Source: Roseivirga sp. BDSF3-8 (GTDB lineage: Bacteria; Bacteroidota; Bacteroidia; Cytophagales; Cyclobacteriaceae). From it: 64,000 nucleotides of DNA. This document shows, piece by piece, positions 8,496-18,122 of the stretch. The position numbers and the translations under genes are program-made. The DNA lies in assembly GCF_041449215.1 (NCBI RefSeq), contig NZ_JBGNFV010000001.1:2393001-2457000 (forward strand), given 5' to 3'. Position 1 is the first letter of the stretch. The number at the start of each line of letters is the position of its first letter. The notes under the pieces are model-generated. The model was given only the letters and a program-made list of their open reading frames with translations, did not search any database and had not been told where the DNA came from.

Positions 8496-11400
8496 TAACT
8501 TTCGATAATTACGCAGCGGTTATTCCTAAGGTCTTCTTCTACATTTTTAAACTTCACGTCCTTCACCACGCGCCCATCTGTGTATTGAACACTAACCCGC
8601 TCATTGCGACCCACTATCTTTTCAGATTTAACAGGGGCTGTTTTCTCACGGGGAGGGCGGTTTGGTGTATCGCTGCTAGATGCTTGTCCGCCACCGCTAA
8701 GTACAGAGCCGCTTTCAGCCTTTTGCTCCTGTAGCTTTTGCCGTTGACGCTGTCTTGCTCTGGCTTCCTGAACTTCATCAGAACTTCGAACGGGGATATT
8801 AGATTTAGCCAGGAAGCTCACTACGTCCTCATTCAGTTTTGCTATAAAGGCCTTGAAAAGCTCAAACCCTTCGAACTTGTAAATAAGTAGCGGGTCTTTT
8901 TGCTCCCAAACGGCGGACTGAACGGACTGTTTTAGGTCGTCCATATCACGCAAGTGCTCCTTCCATGTCTGGTCAATGAGTGCTAAAGTGATGATCTTCT
9001 CCATCGATTCAATCAATTCACTACAATCTGACTCCAGGTTCTTTTTAAGACTGGATACCACCTGGATTTGGCGCTTGCCATCAGTTAACGGAACTACGAT
9101 GTCTTCTACGGTTGCACCCCGTTCTTTTTCAATATTTTGGAAAATAGGGTAGGCCGTATCAGCAATACGCTTATTCTTCTCTCGATAATGCTTGTATACT
9201 TCGCTGTACACTTGCTCTACTAATTGAGCCGGATGTCCCTTAGTGAAGGAATCATGGTCCATATTAATGTCCATGCCAAATGTACCTACCATATTGAGCT
9301 TAAAGCCATCGTAATCTTCTGCTCCTCTGGTATTGGTAATAACCTCTTCTACTGTATCGTACATCATATTCATGATGTCAAGCTGAAGGCGGTTACCGTG
9401 CAGCGCGTGACGTCTTCTCTTATAAATTACCTCGCGCTGACTGTTCATTACGTCGTCATATTCCAGCAGTCGCTTACGGGTACCAAAGTTATTTTCCTCT
9501 ACCTTTTTCTGTGCCCTTTCTATCGACTTAGTAATCATACTATGCTGAATTACTTCCCCTTCTTCAAGTCCGAGCCGATCCATGATCTTTGCGATCCTGT
9601 CACTTCCGAAGAGGCGCATTAGGTTATCCTCCAATGAAACGAAAAACTGGGAAGACCCGGGATCACCCTGACGTCCTGCACGGCCCCGCAGCTGGCGGTC
9701 TACACGGCGACTTTCATGCCGTTCTGTACCAATAATAGCTAGACCACCGGCTTGTTTCGATTCCGCTGTAAGTTTAATGTCTGTACCACGACCTGCCATG
9801 TTAGTAGCAATAGTCACTGTACCAGGCTTACCAGCTTCAGCTACTACGTCAGCCTCTCGAGCGTGTTGCTTGGCATTTAGTACCTGGTGCTTAATCTTTC
9901 GCAGATTCAGCATCCGGCTTAACAATTCTGATATCTCCACCGAAGTAGTACCTACCAGTACAGGACGTCCCTGTTCCGTAAGCTCCACAACCTCTTCTAC
10001 TACCGCATTGAATTTTTCCCGTACAGAACGATAAACTTTGTCCTGACGGTCATCTCTTACGATAGGGCGGTTGGTAGGAATCACCACCACGTCAAGCTTG
10101 TATATTTCCCAGAACTCACCGGCTTCTGTTTCTGCTGTACCAGTCATACCACTAAGCTTGTGATACATCCTGAAGTAGTTCTGCAGAGTGATGGTTGCGT
10201 AAGTCTGAGTAGCATCCTCTACCTTAACGTTCTCCTTAGCTTCAATTGCCTGGTGAAGTCCATCAGAATAGCGACGGCCTTCCATGACACGGCCCGTCTG
10301 CTCATCTACAATTTTTACCTTACCATCTACAAGAATGTATTCAGTGTCCTTTTCAAAGAGTGAATATGCCTTAAGTAATTGGTTTACCGTATGAATCCGC
10401 TTTGCTTTGGTTGAGTAGTCCTGCAGAATACTATCCTTCTCCTGGATTTTAGCTTGTTCGTTTTCCCAATCCGTTTTGTCCTCCAGCTTAGCAATCTCAG
10501 TTCCTATATCAGGAAGAATAAAGAAATTAGGGTCCTCGCCCTCACCAGTAATTAAGTCAATTCCTTTTTCGGTAAGCTCGACACTGTTATTCTTTTCCTC
10601 TATAGTAAAGTACAAAGGTTCGTCAGCCTCTGGCATTAGTTTACCATTATCAGCCAGGTAGTAGTTCTCTGTCTTTTGAAGAACCTGGCGAATCCCTCCT
10701 TCACTGAGGTATTTTATCAATGGCTTGTATTTAGGAAAAGCGCGGTAGGCTCTGAATAGCGCAAGGCCGCCATCCTTTTCGTTACCTTCAGAAATTAGCT
10801 TTTTAGCCTCCTGCAAATACTGACTGGCAAGTTTCCGTTGCACATCTACCAGTTTGCCAATCCGTGGCTTAAGCTCATAAAATTCGTGTTCATCTCCGCG
10901 GGGTACCGGGCCTGAGATGATAAGAGGAGTTCTGGCATCGTCAATCAGTACACTATCTACCTCATCGACCATAGCAAAATGATGGCGGCGCTGTACCAGA
11001 TCATTGCTGTCGCGGGCCATATTGTCACGGAGATAATCGAAGCCATATTCGTTATTCGTACCATAGGTAATGTCAGCTCCGTAAGCACTCCGTCGTTCTT
11101 CTGAGTTAGGCTGATGTTTATCAATACAGTCCACCTTCATGCCATGGAACTGGAATATAGGGGCCATCCACTCACTATCACGCTTGGCAAGGTATTCGTT
11201 TACCGTTACAATGTGTACGCCTCGTCCGGCAAGGGCATTTAGGAACGCTGGTAAAGTAGCAACAAGTGTTTTACCTTCACCTGTAGCCATCTCGGAGATT
11301 TTCCCCTGATGAAGTACAATCCCGCCGATGATCTGCACGTCGTAATGCAGCATATCCCAAACAATTTCATTGCCTGCGGCTACCCACTTATTATGCCAGA

Positions 11401-11872
11401 TAGCAGTGTCCCCTTCTAGTTCCACATTCTGGTAAGTAGCCGCCAGTTGCTTATCATACATGTTGGCTGTAACGCGCAGGGTCTTATTTTCCTTGAAGCG
11501 ACGGGCTGTCTCTTTTACTATAGCAAAACCCTTTGGAAGCACCTGAAGAAGTATATCTTCAAGATCTTTGTTACGCTCCTCTTCAAGTTTGTCGATTTCA
11601 GCAAAAATTTCCTCTTTGTGATGGATGTCCATATTTGGATCATCCTTTATTTTTCGGTTAAGCCCTTCTATCTTCTCATCAATAGTGCTTAGCCCATTAT
11701 TTATTTCTTCCCTAATGTTTTCCGTTCGTGCCCTCAGCTCGTCATCAGAGATGTCCTTTAATTTAGCAAACTCGGTATTCGTTAGCTCTACATAGGGCAA
11801 TACAGCCTTAATGTCTTTATCCGATTTGGTACCGAATAACTTAGTCAGGCCTTTCGTTAGAAAATTTATCAT
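8495..11872 (-). CDS. secA: Preprotein translocase subunit SecA
   Basis: 1125 residues, against about 900 in E. coli. Walker A (ATGEGKT) is near residues 196-202, and the DEVD Walker B box (MVDEVDSVLIDDARTPL) is near 303. Helicase motifs in the second nucleotide-binding domain include VGTTSVEISE, TNMAGRGTDI and RQLRGRAGRQGDPG. An N-terminal coiled stretch (55-110) and an insertion after EFYELKPRIG (about 330-410) account for the extra length; both are usual in Bacteroidota SecA. The C terminus lacks the CxC...C zinc motif found in proteobacterial SecA. It drives post-translational export through SecYEG by ATP hydrolysis. It leads the secA-SPOR-M20 chain. Confidence 0.97.
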   Translation of the reverse strand: MINFLTKGLTKLFGTKSDKDIKAVLPYVELTNTEFAKLKDISDDELRARTENIREEINNGLSTIDEKIEGLNRKIKDDPNMDIHHKEEIFAEIDKLEEERNKDLEDILLQVLPKGFAIVKETARRFKENKTLRVTANMYDKQLAATYQNVELEGDTAIWHNKWVAAGNEIVWDMLHYDVQIIGGIVLHQGKISEMATGEGKTLVATLPAFLNALAGRGVHIVTVNEYLAKRDSEWMAPIFQFHGMKVDCIDKHQPNSEERRSAYGADITYGTNNEYGFDYLRDNMARDSNDLVQRRHHFAMVDEVDSVLIDDARTPLIISGPVPRGDEHEFYELKPRIGKLVDVQRKLASQYLQEAKKLISEGNEKDGGLALFRAYRAFPKYKPLIKYLSEGGIRQVLQKTENYYLADNGKLMPEADEPLYFTIEEKNNSVELTEKGIDLITGEGEDPNFFILPDIGTEIAKLEDKTDWENEQAKIQEKDSILQDYSTKAKRIHTVNQLLKAYSLFEKDTEYILVDGKVKIVDEQTGRVMEGRRYSDGLHQAIEAKENVKVEDATQTYATITLQNYFRMYHKLSGMTGTAETEAGEFWEIYKLDVVVIPTNRPIVRDDRQDKVYRSVREKFNAVVEEVVELTEQGRPVLVGTTSVEISELLSRMLNLRKIKHQVLNAKQHAREADVVAEAGKPGTVTIATNMAGRGTDIKLTAESKQAGGLAIIGTERHESRRVDRQLRGRAGRQGDPGSSQFFVSLEDNLMRLFGSDRIAKIMDRLGLEEGEVIQHSMITKSIERAQKKVEENNFGTRKRLLEYDDVMNSQREVIYKRRRHALHGNRLQLDIMNMMYDTVEEVITNTRGAEDYDGFKLNMVGTFGMDINMDHDSFTKGHPAQLVEQVYSEVYKHYREKNKRIADTAYPIFQNIEKERGATVEDIVVPLTDGKRQIQVVSSLKKNLESDCSELIESMEKIITLALIDQTWKEHLRDMDDLKQSVQSAVWEQKDPLLIYKFEGFELFKAFIAKLNEDVVSFLAKSNIPVRSSDEVQEARARQRQRQKLQEQKAESGSVLSGGGQASSSDTPNRPPREKTAPVKSEKIVGRNERVSVQYTDGRVVKDVKFKNVEEDLRNNRCVIIES

Positions 11873-11945
11873 TGTTGCTTATATCAAAAATCAGGTTCTA
11901 AAGTTAATGTCTTTTCGGCAAGGAGGCTAGCCATAATTACCTTCC

Positions 11946-12728
11946 CTACAAAATTTCAGGGTTGATTATACCCTCAAATACAAATTTGGCCGGACCAATA
12001 AGGTAAACATTATCAAACTGACCATTTTTTTCCTCAAATGATACCTGTAGTTGCCCCCCTCGGGTTTTGATTTTTATAGGTGAGGGATAGGCTTTTTCCG
12101 ATGACAGAGCCAGGGCAACGGCTGTTACTCCCGTGCCACAGCTGTACGTTTCATCCTCTACGCCGCGTTCATAGGTGCGTACGCTGAATTCCCCTCCGCT
12201 GTCCTCTACGAAGTTTACATTAGTGCCTTCCTGCAAATAGGGTACGCCATACCTGATCTTTCTACCCAAAGTTACTACGTCATACTCCTGAAGGTTCTTT
12301 ACAAACCGAATATGATGTGGACTTCCGGTGTCAACAAACCTGTCAGTATCTCTCGTTATTACCGGGCCGGGTTTTCCCATTAACAAGTGTACTAGCCCAT
12401 CCTTGATAAATGCAGAGTGCCTTCCATCTATTGCTATGAAAACGGTGGTATTTTCAATTATTTTTAATTGCCGGGCAAACATGACAGCACATCGTGCACC
12501 ATTGCCGCACATACTCATAGACCCATCTGCATTGAAATATACCATTTCAAAATCTGCTTCCGGATGATTCTCAATCATAATCAATCCATCTGCTCCGATA
12601 CCGAATCGTCTGTCGCACAATTGCCTTATTAAAGAAAGGTTGTCACGACTGATAGCCTGGCTTCTGTTGTCGATCATGACAAAATCATTTCCAGTGCCTT
12701 GGTATTTATAAAATGTAATATGAGTCAT
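11946..12728 (-). CDS. dapF: Diaminopimelate epimerase
   Basis: 260 residues. It interconverts LL- and meso-diaminopimelate for lysine and peptidoglycan synthesis. The two active-site cysteines lie in MCGNGARC and TYSCGTGVTA. The N terminus FYKYQGTGNDFVMID is canonical. The ATG at 12728 is preferred over an in-frame ATG at 12782. The longer form would add 18 atypical residues, and its start falls inside the rplS terminator hairpin. Confidence 0.95.
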   Translation of the reverse strand: MTHITFYKYQGTGNDFVMIDNRSQAISRDNLSLIRQLCDRRFGIGADGLIMIENHPEADFEMVYFNADGSMSMCGNGARCAVMFARQLKIIENTTVFIAIDGRHSAFIKDGLVHLLMGKPGPVITRDTDRFVDTGSPHHIRFVKNLQEYDVVTLGRKIRYGVPYLQEGTNVNFVEDSGGEFSVRTYERGVEDETYSCGTGVTAVALALSSEKAYPSPIKIKTRGGQLQVSFEEKNGQFDNVYLIGPAKFVFEGIINPEIL

Positions 12729-12764
12729 GAGTTTGATAATGAGTGGATTATCAATTAGGGTAAT

Positions 12765-12795
12765 AACAAAAAAAGCCAACATTTATGTTGGCTTT
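12765..12795 (-). terminator. Rho-independent terminator of rplS
   Basis: On the minus strand an 11-bp perfect stem (AAAGCCAACAT paired with its complement, two-base loop) runs into a T tract. It ends the rpsP-rimM-trmD-rplS cluster. Confidence 0.85.
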
Positions 12796-12823
12796 CAAAT
12801 TTCTTTTTACGGAAAGATCATGA

Positions 12824-13183
12824 TTAACGGCGCAGCTTTTCTTTGATTCTGGCAGCTTTACCCTGACGGCCACGTAGATAAAACAGGCGAGCGCGACGAA
12901 CTTTACCTCTTCTTATAACCTCGATCTTTTCGATACTTGGAGAAAGAATGGGGAAAATACGCTCTACTCCAACACCGTTCGATATCTTACGAACAGTGAA
13001 TGTTTCACCGTTTGAATTTTTGTTACGACGCTGGATAACAGTACCCTGGTACTGCTGAATACGCTCTTTGTTACCTTCTTTGATCTTTACGTGAACGTTG
13101 ATCGTATCTCCGGCATTAAAATCAGGGTGGTTATTTCTAGCCTCCTGATACTCTTGCTCAACTATTTTCAGTAAATCGCTCAT
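12824..13183 (-). CDS. rplS: 50S ribosomal protein L19
   Basis: 119 residues. It matches L19 throughout: [68 protein letters not shown]. The ATG at 13183 ([12 protein letters not shown]) is chosen over an upstream in-frame ATG at 13210. A TATCTTTG -7 element at 13229-13222 would leave almost no leader for the upstream one. It ends the rpsP-rimM-trmD-rplS cluster, and the internal promoter suggests it is also transcribed alone. Confidence 0.97.
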   Translation of the reverse strand: MSDLLKIVEQEYQEARNNHPDFNAGDTINVHVKIKEGNKERIQQYQGTVIQRRNKNSNGETFTVRKISNGVGVERIFPILSPSIEKIEVIRRGKVRRARLFYLRGRQGKAARIKEKLRR

Positions 13184-13221
13184 GATTTCTGGATTTTTCT
13201 CAGTGCCCAAAAACGGAACTG

Positions 13222-13229
13222 CAAAGATA
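13222..13229 (-). promoter_or_regulatory. Internal -7 element (TATCTTTG) before rplS
   Basis: An exact TAnnTTTG match on the minus strand, about 40 bases before the L19 ATG, with no matching TTG upstream. It would allow L19 synthesis independent of the upstream genes. Confidence 0.45.
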
Positions 13230-13270
13230 CTCCATTTATTTGGAATGTAAAGCTTTGTCTGAATATTTCT

Positions 13271-13963
13271 TTATGAATTAAGGCTGTCATTATTAAATAG
13301 GTCTGGTCGGCGTTGCTTTGTCCTCTCTACCGCCTTTTCAAACCTCCAGGCTTCTATTTTAGCCTCATGCCCCGATAAGAGAATTTTAGGAACTGTATGC
13401 CCCCGGAAGTCTGCCGGTCTTGTATACACAGGCGGAGCCACAAGGCCATCCTGAAAACTATCAGTAAGTGCAGAAGTCTCGTCGCTTATGACCCCGGGTA
13501 GAAGCCGAATGACAGCATCTGCTACAACTGCCGCTGCTAATTCTCCGCCGGATAGCACAAAGTCACCAATACTTATTTCCCGGGTGATAAAGTGCTCTCT
13601 GATGCGTTCGTCAATTCCTTTGTAATGACCACAGAGCAGGATAAGGTTTTTTTTCAGGGCCAATTGATTAGCGACTCTTTGAATAAATGGCTCTCCATCC
13701 GGACTCATATATATAATGTCATCATAAGTCCGCTCTTCCTGAAGCTTTTCAATGCATTTTACTACAGGCTCTGCCATAAGTACCATCCCTGCTCCTCCAC
13801 CATATGCATAATCGTCTACCTGCTTATGCTTGTTGGTGGCATACTCTCTAAGGTTAATTACATTTACTTCAACAAGGCCCTTATCTATCGCCCGTTTTAG
13901 TATAGAGTGGCTAAATGGTCCTGACAGTAATTCTGGTACAACAGTTATTATGTCTATCCGCAT
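13271..13963 (-). CDS. trmD: tRNA (guanine-N1-)-methyltransferase TrmD
   Basis: 230 residues. It forms m1G37 in tRNAs using S-adenosylmethionine. The deep-trefoil-knot SAM site is visible as [12 protein letters not shown] and [22 protein letters not shown]. The N terminus [13 protein letters not shown] is canonical. It starts four bases after the rimM stop, and rplS follows downstream, the standard gene order. Confidence 0.97.
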   Translation of the reverse strand: MRIDIITVVPELLSGPFSHSILKRAIDKGLVEVNVINLREYATNKHKQVDDYAYGGGAGMVLMAEPVVKCIEKLQEERTYDDIIYMSPDGEPFIQRVANQLALKKNLILLCGHYKGIDERIREHFITREISIGDFVLSGGELAAAVVADAVIRLLPGVISDETSALTDSFQDGLVAPPVYTRPADFRGHTVPKILLSGHEAKIEAWRFEKAVERTKQRRPDLFNNDSLNS

Positions 13964-13967
13964 CGTG

Positions 13968-14492
13968 TTAGAGATAAATATCTAATAACCCTTCCGGCAA
14001 ATCCACATGAATAATACTACTCTCCCTGTCCGGCCGGATAACAATATGGTCAGTTACGGGGATGAGTACCTGTTTCTCTTTATAATCCATCTCCATGAGG
14101 TGTTGTGGCCCCAGAGTGATGAAACTTTTGACCGTACCCATAGGACCCAATGTTTTGTCCACTACAGTGTATCCGATCACCTCATGATAATAAAATTGGT
14201 TATCCGAAAGTTCGGGAAGTACCTCCAGGGGTAAATAAAGTTGGCTTCCGACCATTTTTTCTGCCTCCGGCACCGTCTCAATGTCTTCAAACTTGATGAC
14301 AGCTTTTTGGCCCCGGATCTCAATGGTATCAATGAAAAAAGGAATCAGTGTATCGCCCTCTTTGAGAACAAACACTGATTCCAATTCTTCATAAGCTTCC
14401 GGATCATCTACATCCAGGAAAGCCTGAACTTCTCCCTTTGTACCATGCTTTCGGATCACATACCCTAGTTGGTAGCAATCATCTTTCTGCAT
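13968..14492 (-). CDS. rimM: Ribosome maturation factor RimM
   Basis: 174 residues, usual length. The N-terminal RimM domain carries the [19 protein letters not shown] lead. The C-terminal PRC-barrel contains [13 protein letters not shown] and the [16 protein letters not shown] segment. It binds S19 during 16S rRNA 3'-domain assembly. It lies nine bases after rpsP and four bases before trmD in a single transcription unit. Confidence 0.95.
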   Translation of the reverse strand: MQKDDCYQLGYVIRKHGTKGEVQAFLDVDDPEAYEELESVFVLKEGDTLIPFFIDTIEIRGQKAVIKFEDIETVPEAEKMVGSQLYLPLEVLPELSDNQFYYHEVIGYTVVDKTLGPMGTVKSFITLGPQHLMEMDYKEKQVLIPVTDHIVIRPDRESSIIHVDLPEGLLDIYL

Positions 14493-14501
14493 GGCAGAGG
14501 A

Positions 14502-15062
14502 TTATTCTTTTGTTTCTTCAGCAGTTTCTCCACCTTCTGCGGCAGTGCTTTCTTCACCGGCAGCCTCTTCACCTTCCTCAGCAGGTGCATCAGCAGCTTC
14601 TGCTTCAGCTTGCTTCTGACGGAGTGCTTCAGCTCTGGCTTCTTTCACTTTTGCCTCAGCTTCACGGCGTTCAGCAGCAGCTTTCGATTTTTCACTTGCC
14701 AGACGGTCAATTTTACCCTGGATTTTTTCTTCCTTGGATTTAGACCATTCTTCAAAGCGTTTATCTGCTTCTTCCTGCGTTATAGCACCTTTTAAAACAC
14801 CATGCTGTAGGTGCTTGCGGTACATTACACCACGATAAGATAACATGGCCCTAACTGTATCACTTGGTTGGGCACCTTTCATTACCCATTCAAATGCTTT
14901 TTCCGTATCAATATCTACGGTTGCAGGGTCGGTGTTCGGATTGTAAAGGCCTATTTTTTCAATAAACCTTCCATCACGGGGAGACCTCGAGTCGGCCACA
15001 ACTACATCGTAGATAGGCTTCGCTTTGCGTCCTCGACGCGCTAGTCTGATTCTAACAGCCAT
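14502..15062 (-). CDS. rpsP: 30S ribosomal protein S16 with long acidic/coiled C-terminal tail
   Basis: 186 residues, about twice the length of E. coli S16. The first ~85 residues are S16 proper ([30 protein letters not shown]...). From about residue 100 the chain is a charged Lys/Glu/Ala helix, then a Glu/Ala/Gly-rich acidic tail. C-terminally extended S16 is common in Bacteroidota. It opens the rpsP-rimM-trmD-rplS cluster and has a TATCTTTG element upstream. Confidence 0.97.
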   Translation of the reverse strand: MAVRIRLARRGRKAKPIYDVVVADSRSPRDGRFIEKIGLYNPNTDPATVDIDTEKAFEWVMKGAQPSDTVRAMLSYRGVMYRKHLQHGVLKGAITQEEADKRFEEWSKSKEEKIQGKIDRLASEKSKAAAERREAEAKVKEARAEALRQKQAEAEAADAPAEEGEEAAGEESTAAEGGETAEETKE

Positions 15063-15117
15063 TTTATTAACGTGTTTACGTTGATCGCGGAACCCGTCCG
15101 CATTTTAAATTAAAGCG

Positions 15118-15125
15118 CAAAGATA
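15118..15125 (-). promoter_or_regulatory. -7 element (TATCTTTG) of the rpsP operon
   Basis: An exact TAnnTTTG on the minus strand, 55 bases before the rpsP ATG. No good TTG lies at the upstream position. Confidence 0.5.
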
Positions 15126-15301
15126 TGAATTTTTTTTATTGATGCCACATGTGTCCTTAGTTTACTCGCAAACTGGTATGGAGATACAACATTAATAGGC
15201 GCGGCTAGTTTAGCTTTGCGGATAAGAGGTTGTCAAACAGTAAATTAATGTCTTAAACCGTATAACCGTTTTAACGGTTTTTTCATCCAAATTCGATTTC
15301 T

Positions 15302-15309
15302 TATCTTTG
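15302..15309 (+). promoter_or_regulatory. -7 element (TATCTTTG) of sucA
   Basis: An exact TAnnTTTG, 27 bases before the chosen sucA ATG at 15337. A short hairpin (ACCGTT/AACGGT) followed by Ts at about 15267-15284 lies just upstream. It could end any transcription entering from the left. Confidence 0.5.
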
Positions 15310-15336
15310 TTAAATAAATCTTTCTGCAAAGCCCGT

Positions 15337-18060
15337 ATGGATAAATACTCCTATATAGCAAACGCCCATGTTTCATATATAGATGAACTATATAAAAGCT
15401 ACAAGTCCGATCCCACCTCTGTAGATAAAACCTGGCAGATCTTTTTTGAAGGCTTTGAATTCAATAAAACAGACTTTGATGCCAATGGTGAGTCGGTAAG
15501 TATTGATTCTTCAGACCCCGATGAAATCGCCGTGCGTGACCTGATTCACGCTTATCGCACGCGGGGACATTTAAGGTCTAATACCAACCCTGTTAGAAAG
15601 CGTCGTGATCATAAAGCCATCCTTGATCCTGAGGATTTCGGCCTGGAGAATTGTGACCCTGGAAAGGAATTCGAAGCGGGAAAATTAATCGGAATCGGAA
15701 AAGCCAGTCTGGAAAAGATTATTGGTGCCTTAAAGTATATTTATGAAGGCACCGTAGGCTTTGAGTACATGTATATCCGGGAGCCTGAAATCTTACAATG
15801 GTTTAAGGATAAAAGCGAACATGAAGCACTTCATTTCAACCCTTCTTCAGATGAGAAAAAGCGCATCTTAAGAAAGTTGAATGAGGCTGTCGTCTTTGAG
15901 AACTTTCTACATACAAAATACCTCGGACAGAAGCGGTTTTCTCTGGAAGGGGGCGAAACCACAATCGCTGCTCTTGACGCAGCAATTAATAAAGGGGGAG
16001 ACTCTGGTATTAAAGAAGTCGTTATAGGCATGGCTCACCGTGGCCGTCTTAACGTACTGGCGAATATCATGGGCAAGACCTATGAGCAGATATTTAACGA
16101 ATTTGAAGGTAAGGCCGATCCTGATCTAACCATGGGAGACGGTGACGTTAAGTACCATATGGGTTTCAGCTCTGAAGTTGAAACAACTTCAGGTAAAAAG
16201 GTGAATCTTAAATTGGCACCCAACCCCAGCCACCTGGAGGCTGTAAACCCTGTGGTTGAAGGCTTTTGCCGGGCAAAGATAGATATTGAGTACGATGATG
16301 ATGAGGATTCTGTACTCCCTATCCTTATTCATGGTGATGCAGCTATTGCCGGACAAGGTATCGTGTATGAAGTGACGCAAATGTCAAAGCTTAAAGGCTA
16401 TTACACTGGTGGTACTATTCATTTCGTCATCAATAATCAGGTTGGTTTTACTACTGATTATGATGATGCCCGTTCCAGTATTTATTGTACAGATGTAGCC
16501 AAAATTATTGATGCACCTGTTTTACACGTGAATGGAGATGATCCTGAGGCGGTGGTATTTTGTATGAACCTCGCAATAGAGTTCCGGCAGAAATTTAACC
16601 GCGACATCTTTATTGATATGGTTTGCTATCGCAGACATGGTCATAATGAAAGCGATGAGCCAAAATTCACTCAGCCTAAGCTATATGGACTTATAGCCAA
16701 GCATCCTAATCCTCGAGAGGTATATAATAAAAAGCTTATACAGCGTGGTGACGTGGATGCTGAGCTGGCTGAGCAAATGGATAATGAGTTCCGCCAGTTG
16801 CTTCAGGACCGGTTAAACATGGTAAAACAGAAGCCTCTACCATACCAGTATCAGCAAATGGAAAAGGAGTGGAAAGAACTTAGGAGATCTACTCCTGAAG
16901 ATTTCGCTTCATCTCCTGAGACAGGTATTTCAGAAGATGCTTATGCTAAGATAGCGAAGGCGCTTACCTCTTTGCCTGAAGGGTTCAAGCCTATCCGCCA
17001 GATAGAAAAACAGTTTAAGCAACGTAAAGAGATGTTCTTCGAAAACGAGGAGCTTAACTGGGCCGCTGCCGAGCTTATGGCCTATGGTTCTCTTATGCTT
17101 GAAAATAAGCTGGTTAGGTTATCAGGTCAGGATTCGGAAAGAGGTACATTTTCCCACCGCCATGCTGTATTGCATGATGCTAAGACCGGTGAGGCATATA
17201 ATAGCCTGAATCACCTTGAAGGTACCGAAAGAAAGTTCAGAGTATTTAATTCACTGCTTTCTGAATATGGAGCCATGGGCTTTGAATTTGGATATGCTAT
17301 GGCCAATCCTAATGCTCTGGTTATCTGGGAGGCTCAGTTCGGAGATTTTGCCAACGGGGCACAGGTAATGATAGATCAGTTTGTAACCTGCTCAGAAACC
17401 AAATGGCAGCGAATGAACGGTCTTGTTTTATTACTTCCTCATGGCTACGAAGGCCAGGGCCCCGAGCATAGTAATGCCCGTCCCGAAAGGTTTTTGCAAT
17501 TAGCAGCCGAATACAATATTATAGTGGCTAACGTAACTGAGCCTTCAAATTTCTTCCACCTTTTAAGGAGGCAGCTTGCGTGGCCGTTTCGTAAACCACT
17601 GGTGGTAATGTCTCCAAAATCGTTGCTCAGGCACCCTAAAGTGGTTTCTAAAAAGTCTGAATTACTTAGTGGGCATTTCAGAGAAATATTGGATGACCAC
17701 TATGCAGAACCTAAGTCTGTAAAGCGCGTAGTACTGTGTAGTGGAAAAATCTACTACGATCTGCAGGAAAAGCAACAAAAGCAGAAACGTAAGGATGTTG
17801 CACTTGTTAGAGTGGAGCAAGTTCATCCATTTCCTAAAGACCAGATAAATGAACTTCTATTAAATAAATACAAAGGTGCTGAGGTGGTATGGGTTCAGGA
17901 AGAGCCTGAAAACATGGGTTCCTGGTCATTTGTATTGAGGGTTTATCGGGATGTCAAAATGGATGTTATCAGTCGAAAAGCCAGTGCATCACCCGCTACA
18001 GGTTATGGTAAAATGCACGCAAAAGAGCAGTTAGAGATAATTGAAAAGGCTTTTGCATAA
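15337..18060 (+). CDS. sucA: 2-oxoglutarate dehydrogenase E1 component
   Basis: 907 residues. This is the thiamine-diphosphate E1 subunit that decarboxylates 2-oxoglutarate and loads the succinyl group onto E2 lipoyl arms. The N-terminal E2-binding segment (YIDELYKSYKSDPTSVD) is present. So are the ThDP/active-site stretches VVIGMAHRGRLNVLAN, ILIHGDAAIAGQGIVYEV, NNQVGFTT, DMVCYRRHGHNESDEP, the pyrimidine-domain WEAQFGDFANGAQ, and LLLPHGYEGQGPEHSNARPERFLQL. The ATG at 15337 is preferred to a TTG at 15307, which overlaps the -7 element. It is followed by sucB after 62 bases. Confidence 0.96.
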   Translation: MDKYSYIANAHVSYIDELYKSYKSDPTSVDKTWQIFFEGFEFNKTDFDANGESVSIDSSDPDEIAVRDLIHAYRTRGHLRSNTNPVRKRRDHKAILDPEDFGLENCDPGKEFEAGKLIGIGKASLEKIIGALKYIYEGTVGFEYMYIREPEILQWFKDKSEHEALHFNPSSDEKKRILRKLNEAVVFENFLHTKYLGQKRFSLEGGETTIAALDAAINKGGDSGIKEVVIGMAHRGRLNVLANIMGKTYEQIFNEFEGKADPDLTMGDGDVKYHMGFSSEVETTSGKKVNLKLAPNPSHLEAVNPVVEGFCRAKIDIEYDDDEDSVLPILIHGDAAIAGQGIVYEVTQMSKLKGYYTGGTIHFVINNQVGFTTDYDDARSSIYCTDVAKIIDAPVLHVNGDDPEAVVFCMNLAIEFRQKFNRDIFIDMVCYRRHGHNESDEPKFTQPKLYGLIAKHPNPREVYNKKLIQRGDVDAELAEQMDNEFRQLLQDRLNMVKQKPLPYQYQQMEKEWKELRRSTPEDFASSPETGISEDAYAKIAKALTSLPEGFKPIRQIEKQFKQRKEMFFENEELNWAAAELMAYGSLMLENKLVRLSGQDSERGTFSHRHAVLHDAKTGEAYNSLNHLEGTERKFRVFNSLLSEYGAMGFEFGYAMANPNALVIWEAQFGDFANGAQVMIDQFVTCSETKWQRMNGLVLLLPHGYEGQGPEHSNARPERFLQLAAEYNIIVANVTEPSNFFHLLRRQLAWPFRKPLVVMSPKSLLRHPKVVSKKSELLSGHFREILDDHYAEPKSVKRVVLCSGKIYYDLQEKQQKQKRKDVALVRVEQVHPFPKDQINELLLNKYKGAEVVWVQEEPENMGSWSFVLRVYRDVKMDVISRKASASPATGYGKMHAKEQLEIIEKAFA

Positions 18061-18122
18061 ATTCGACATAAAATATTATTGTTTTTCATAAAAAATTATT
18101 CGACCTTTAGATCTGAAATAAT

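Noticed and set aside
12729-12782. Longer dapF start at 12782
   Set aside because: Falls inside the rplS terminator hairpin and adds residues not found in DapF proteins.
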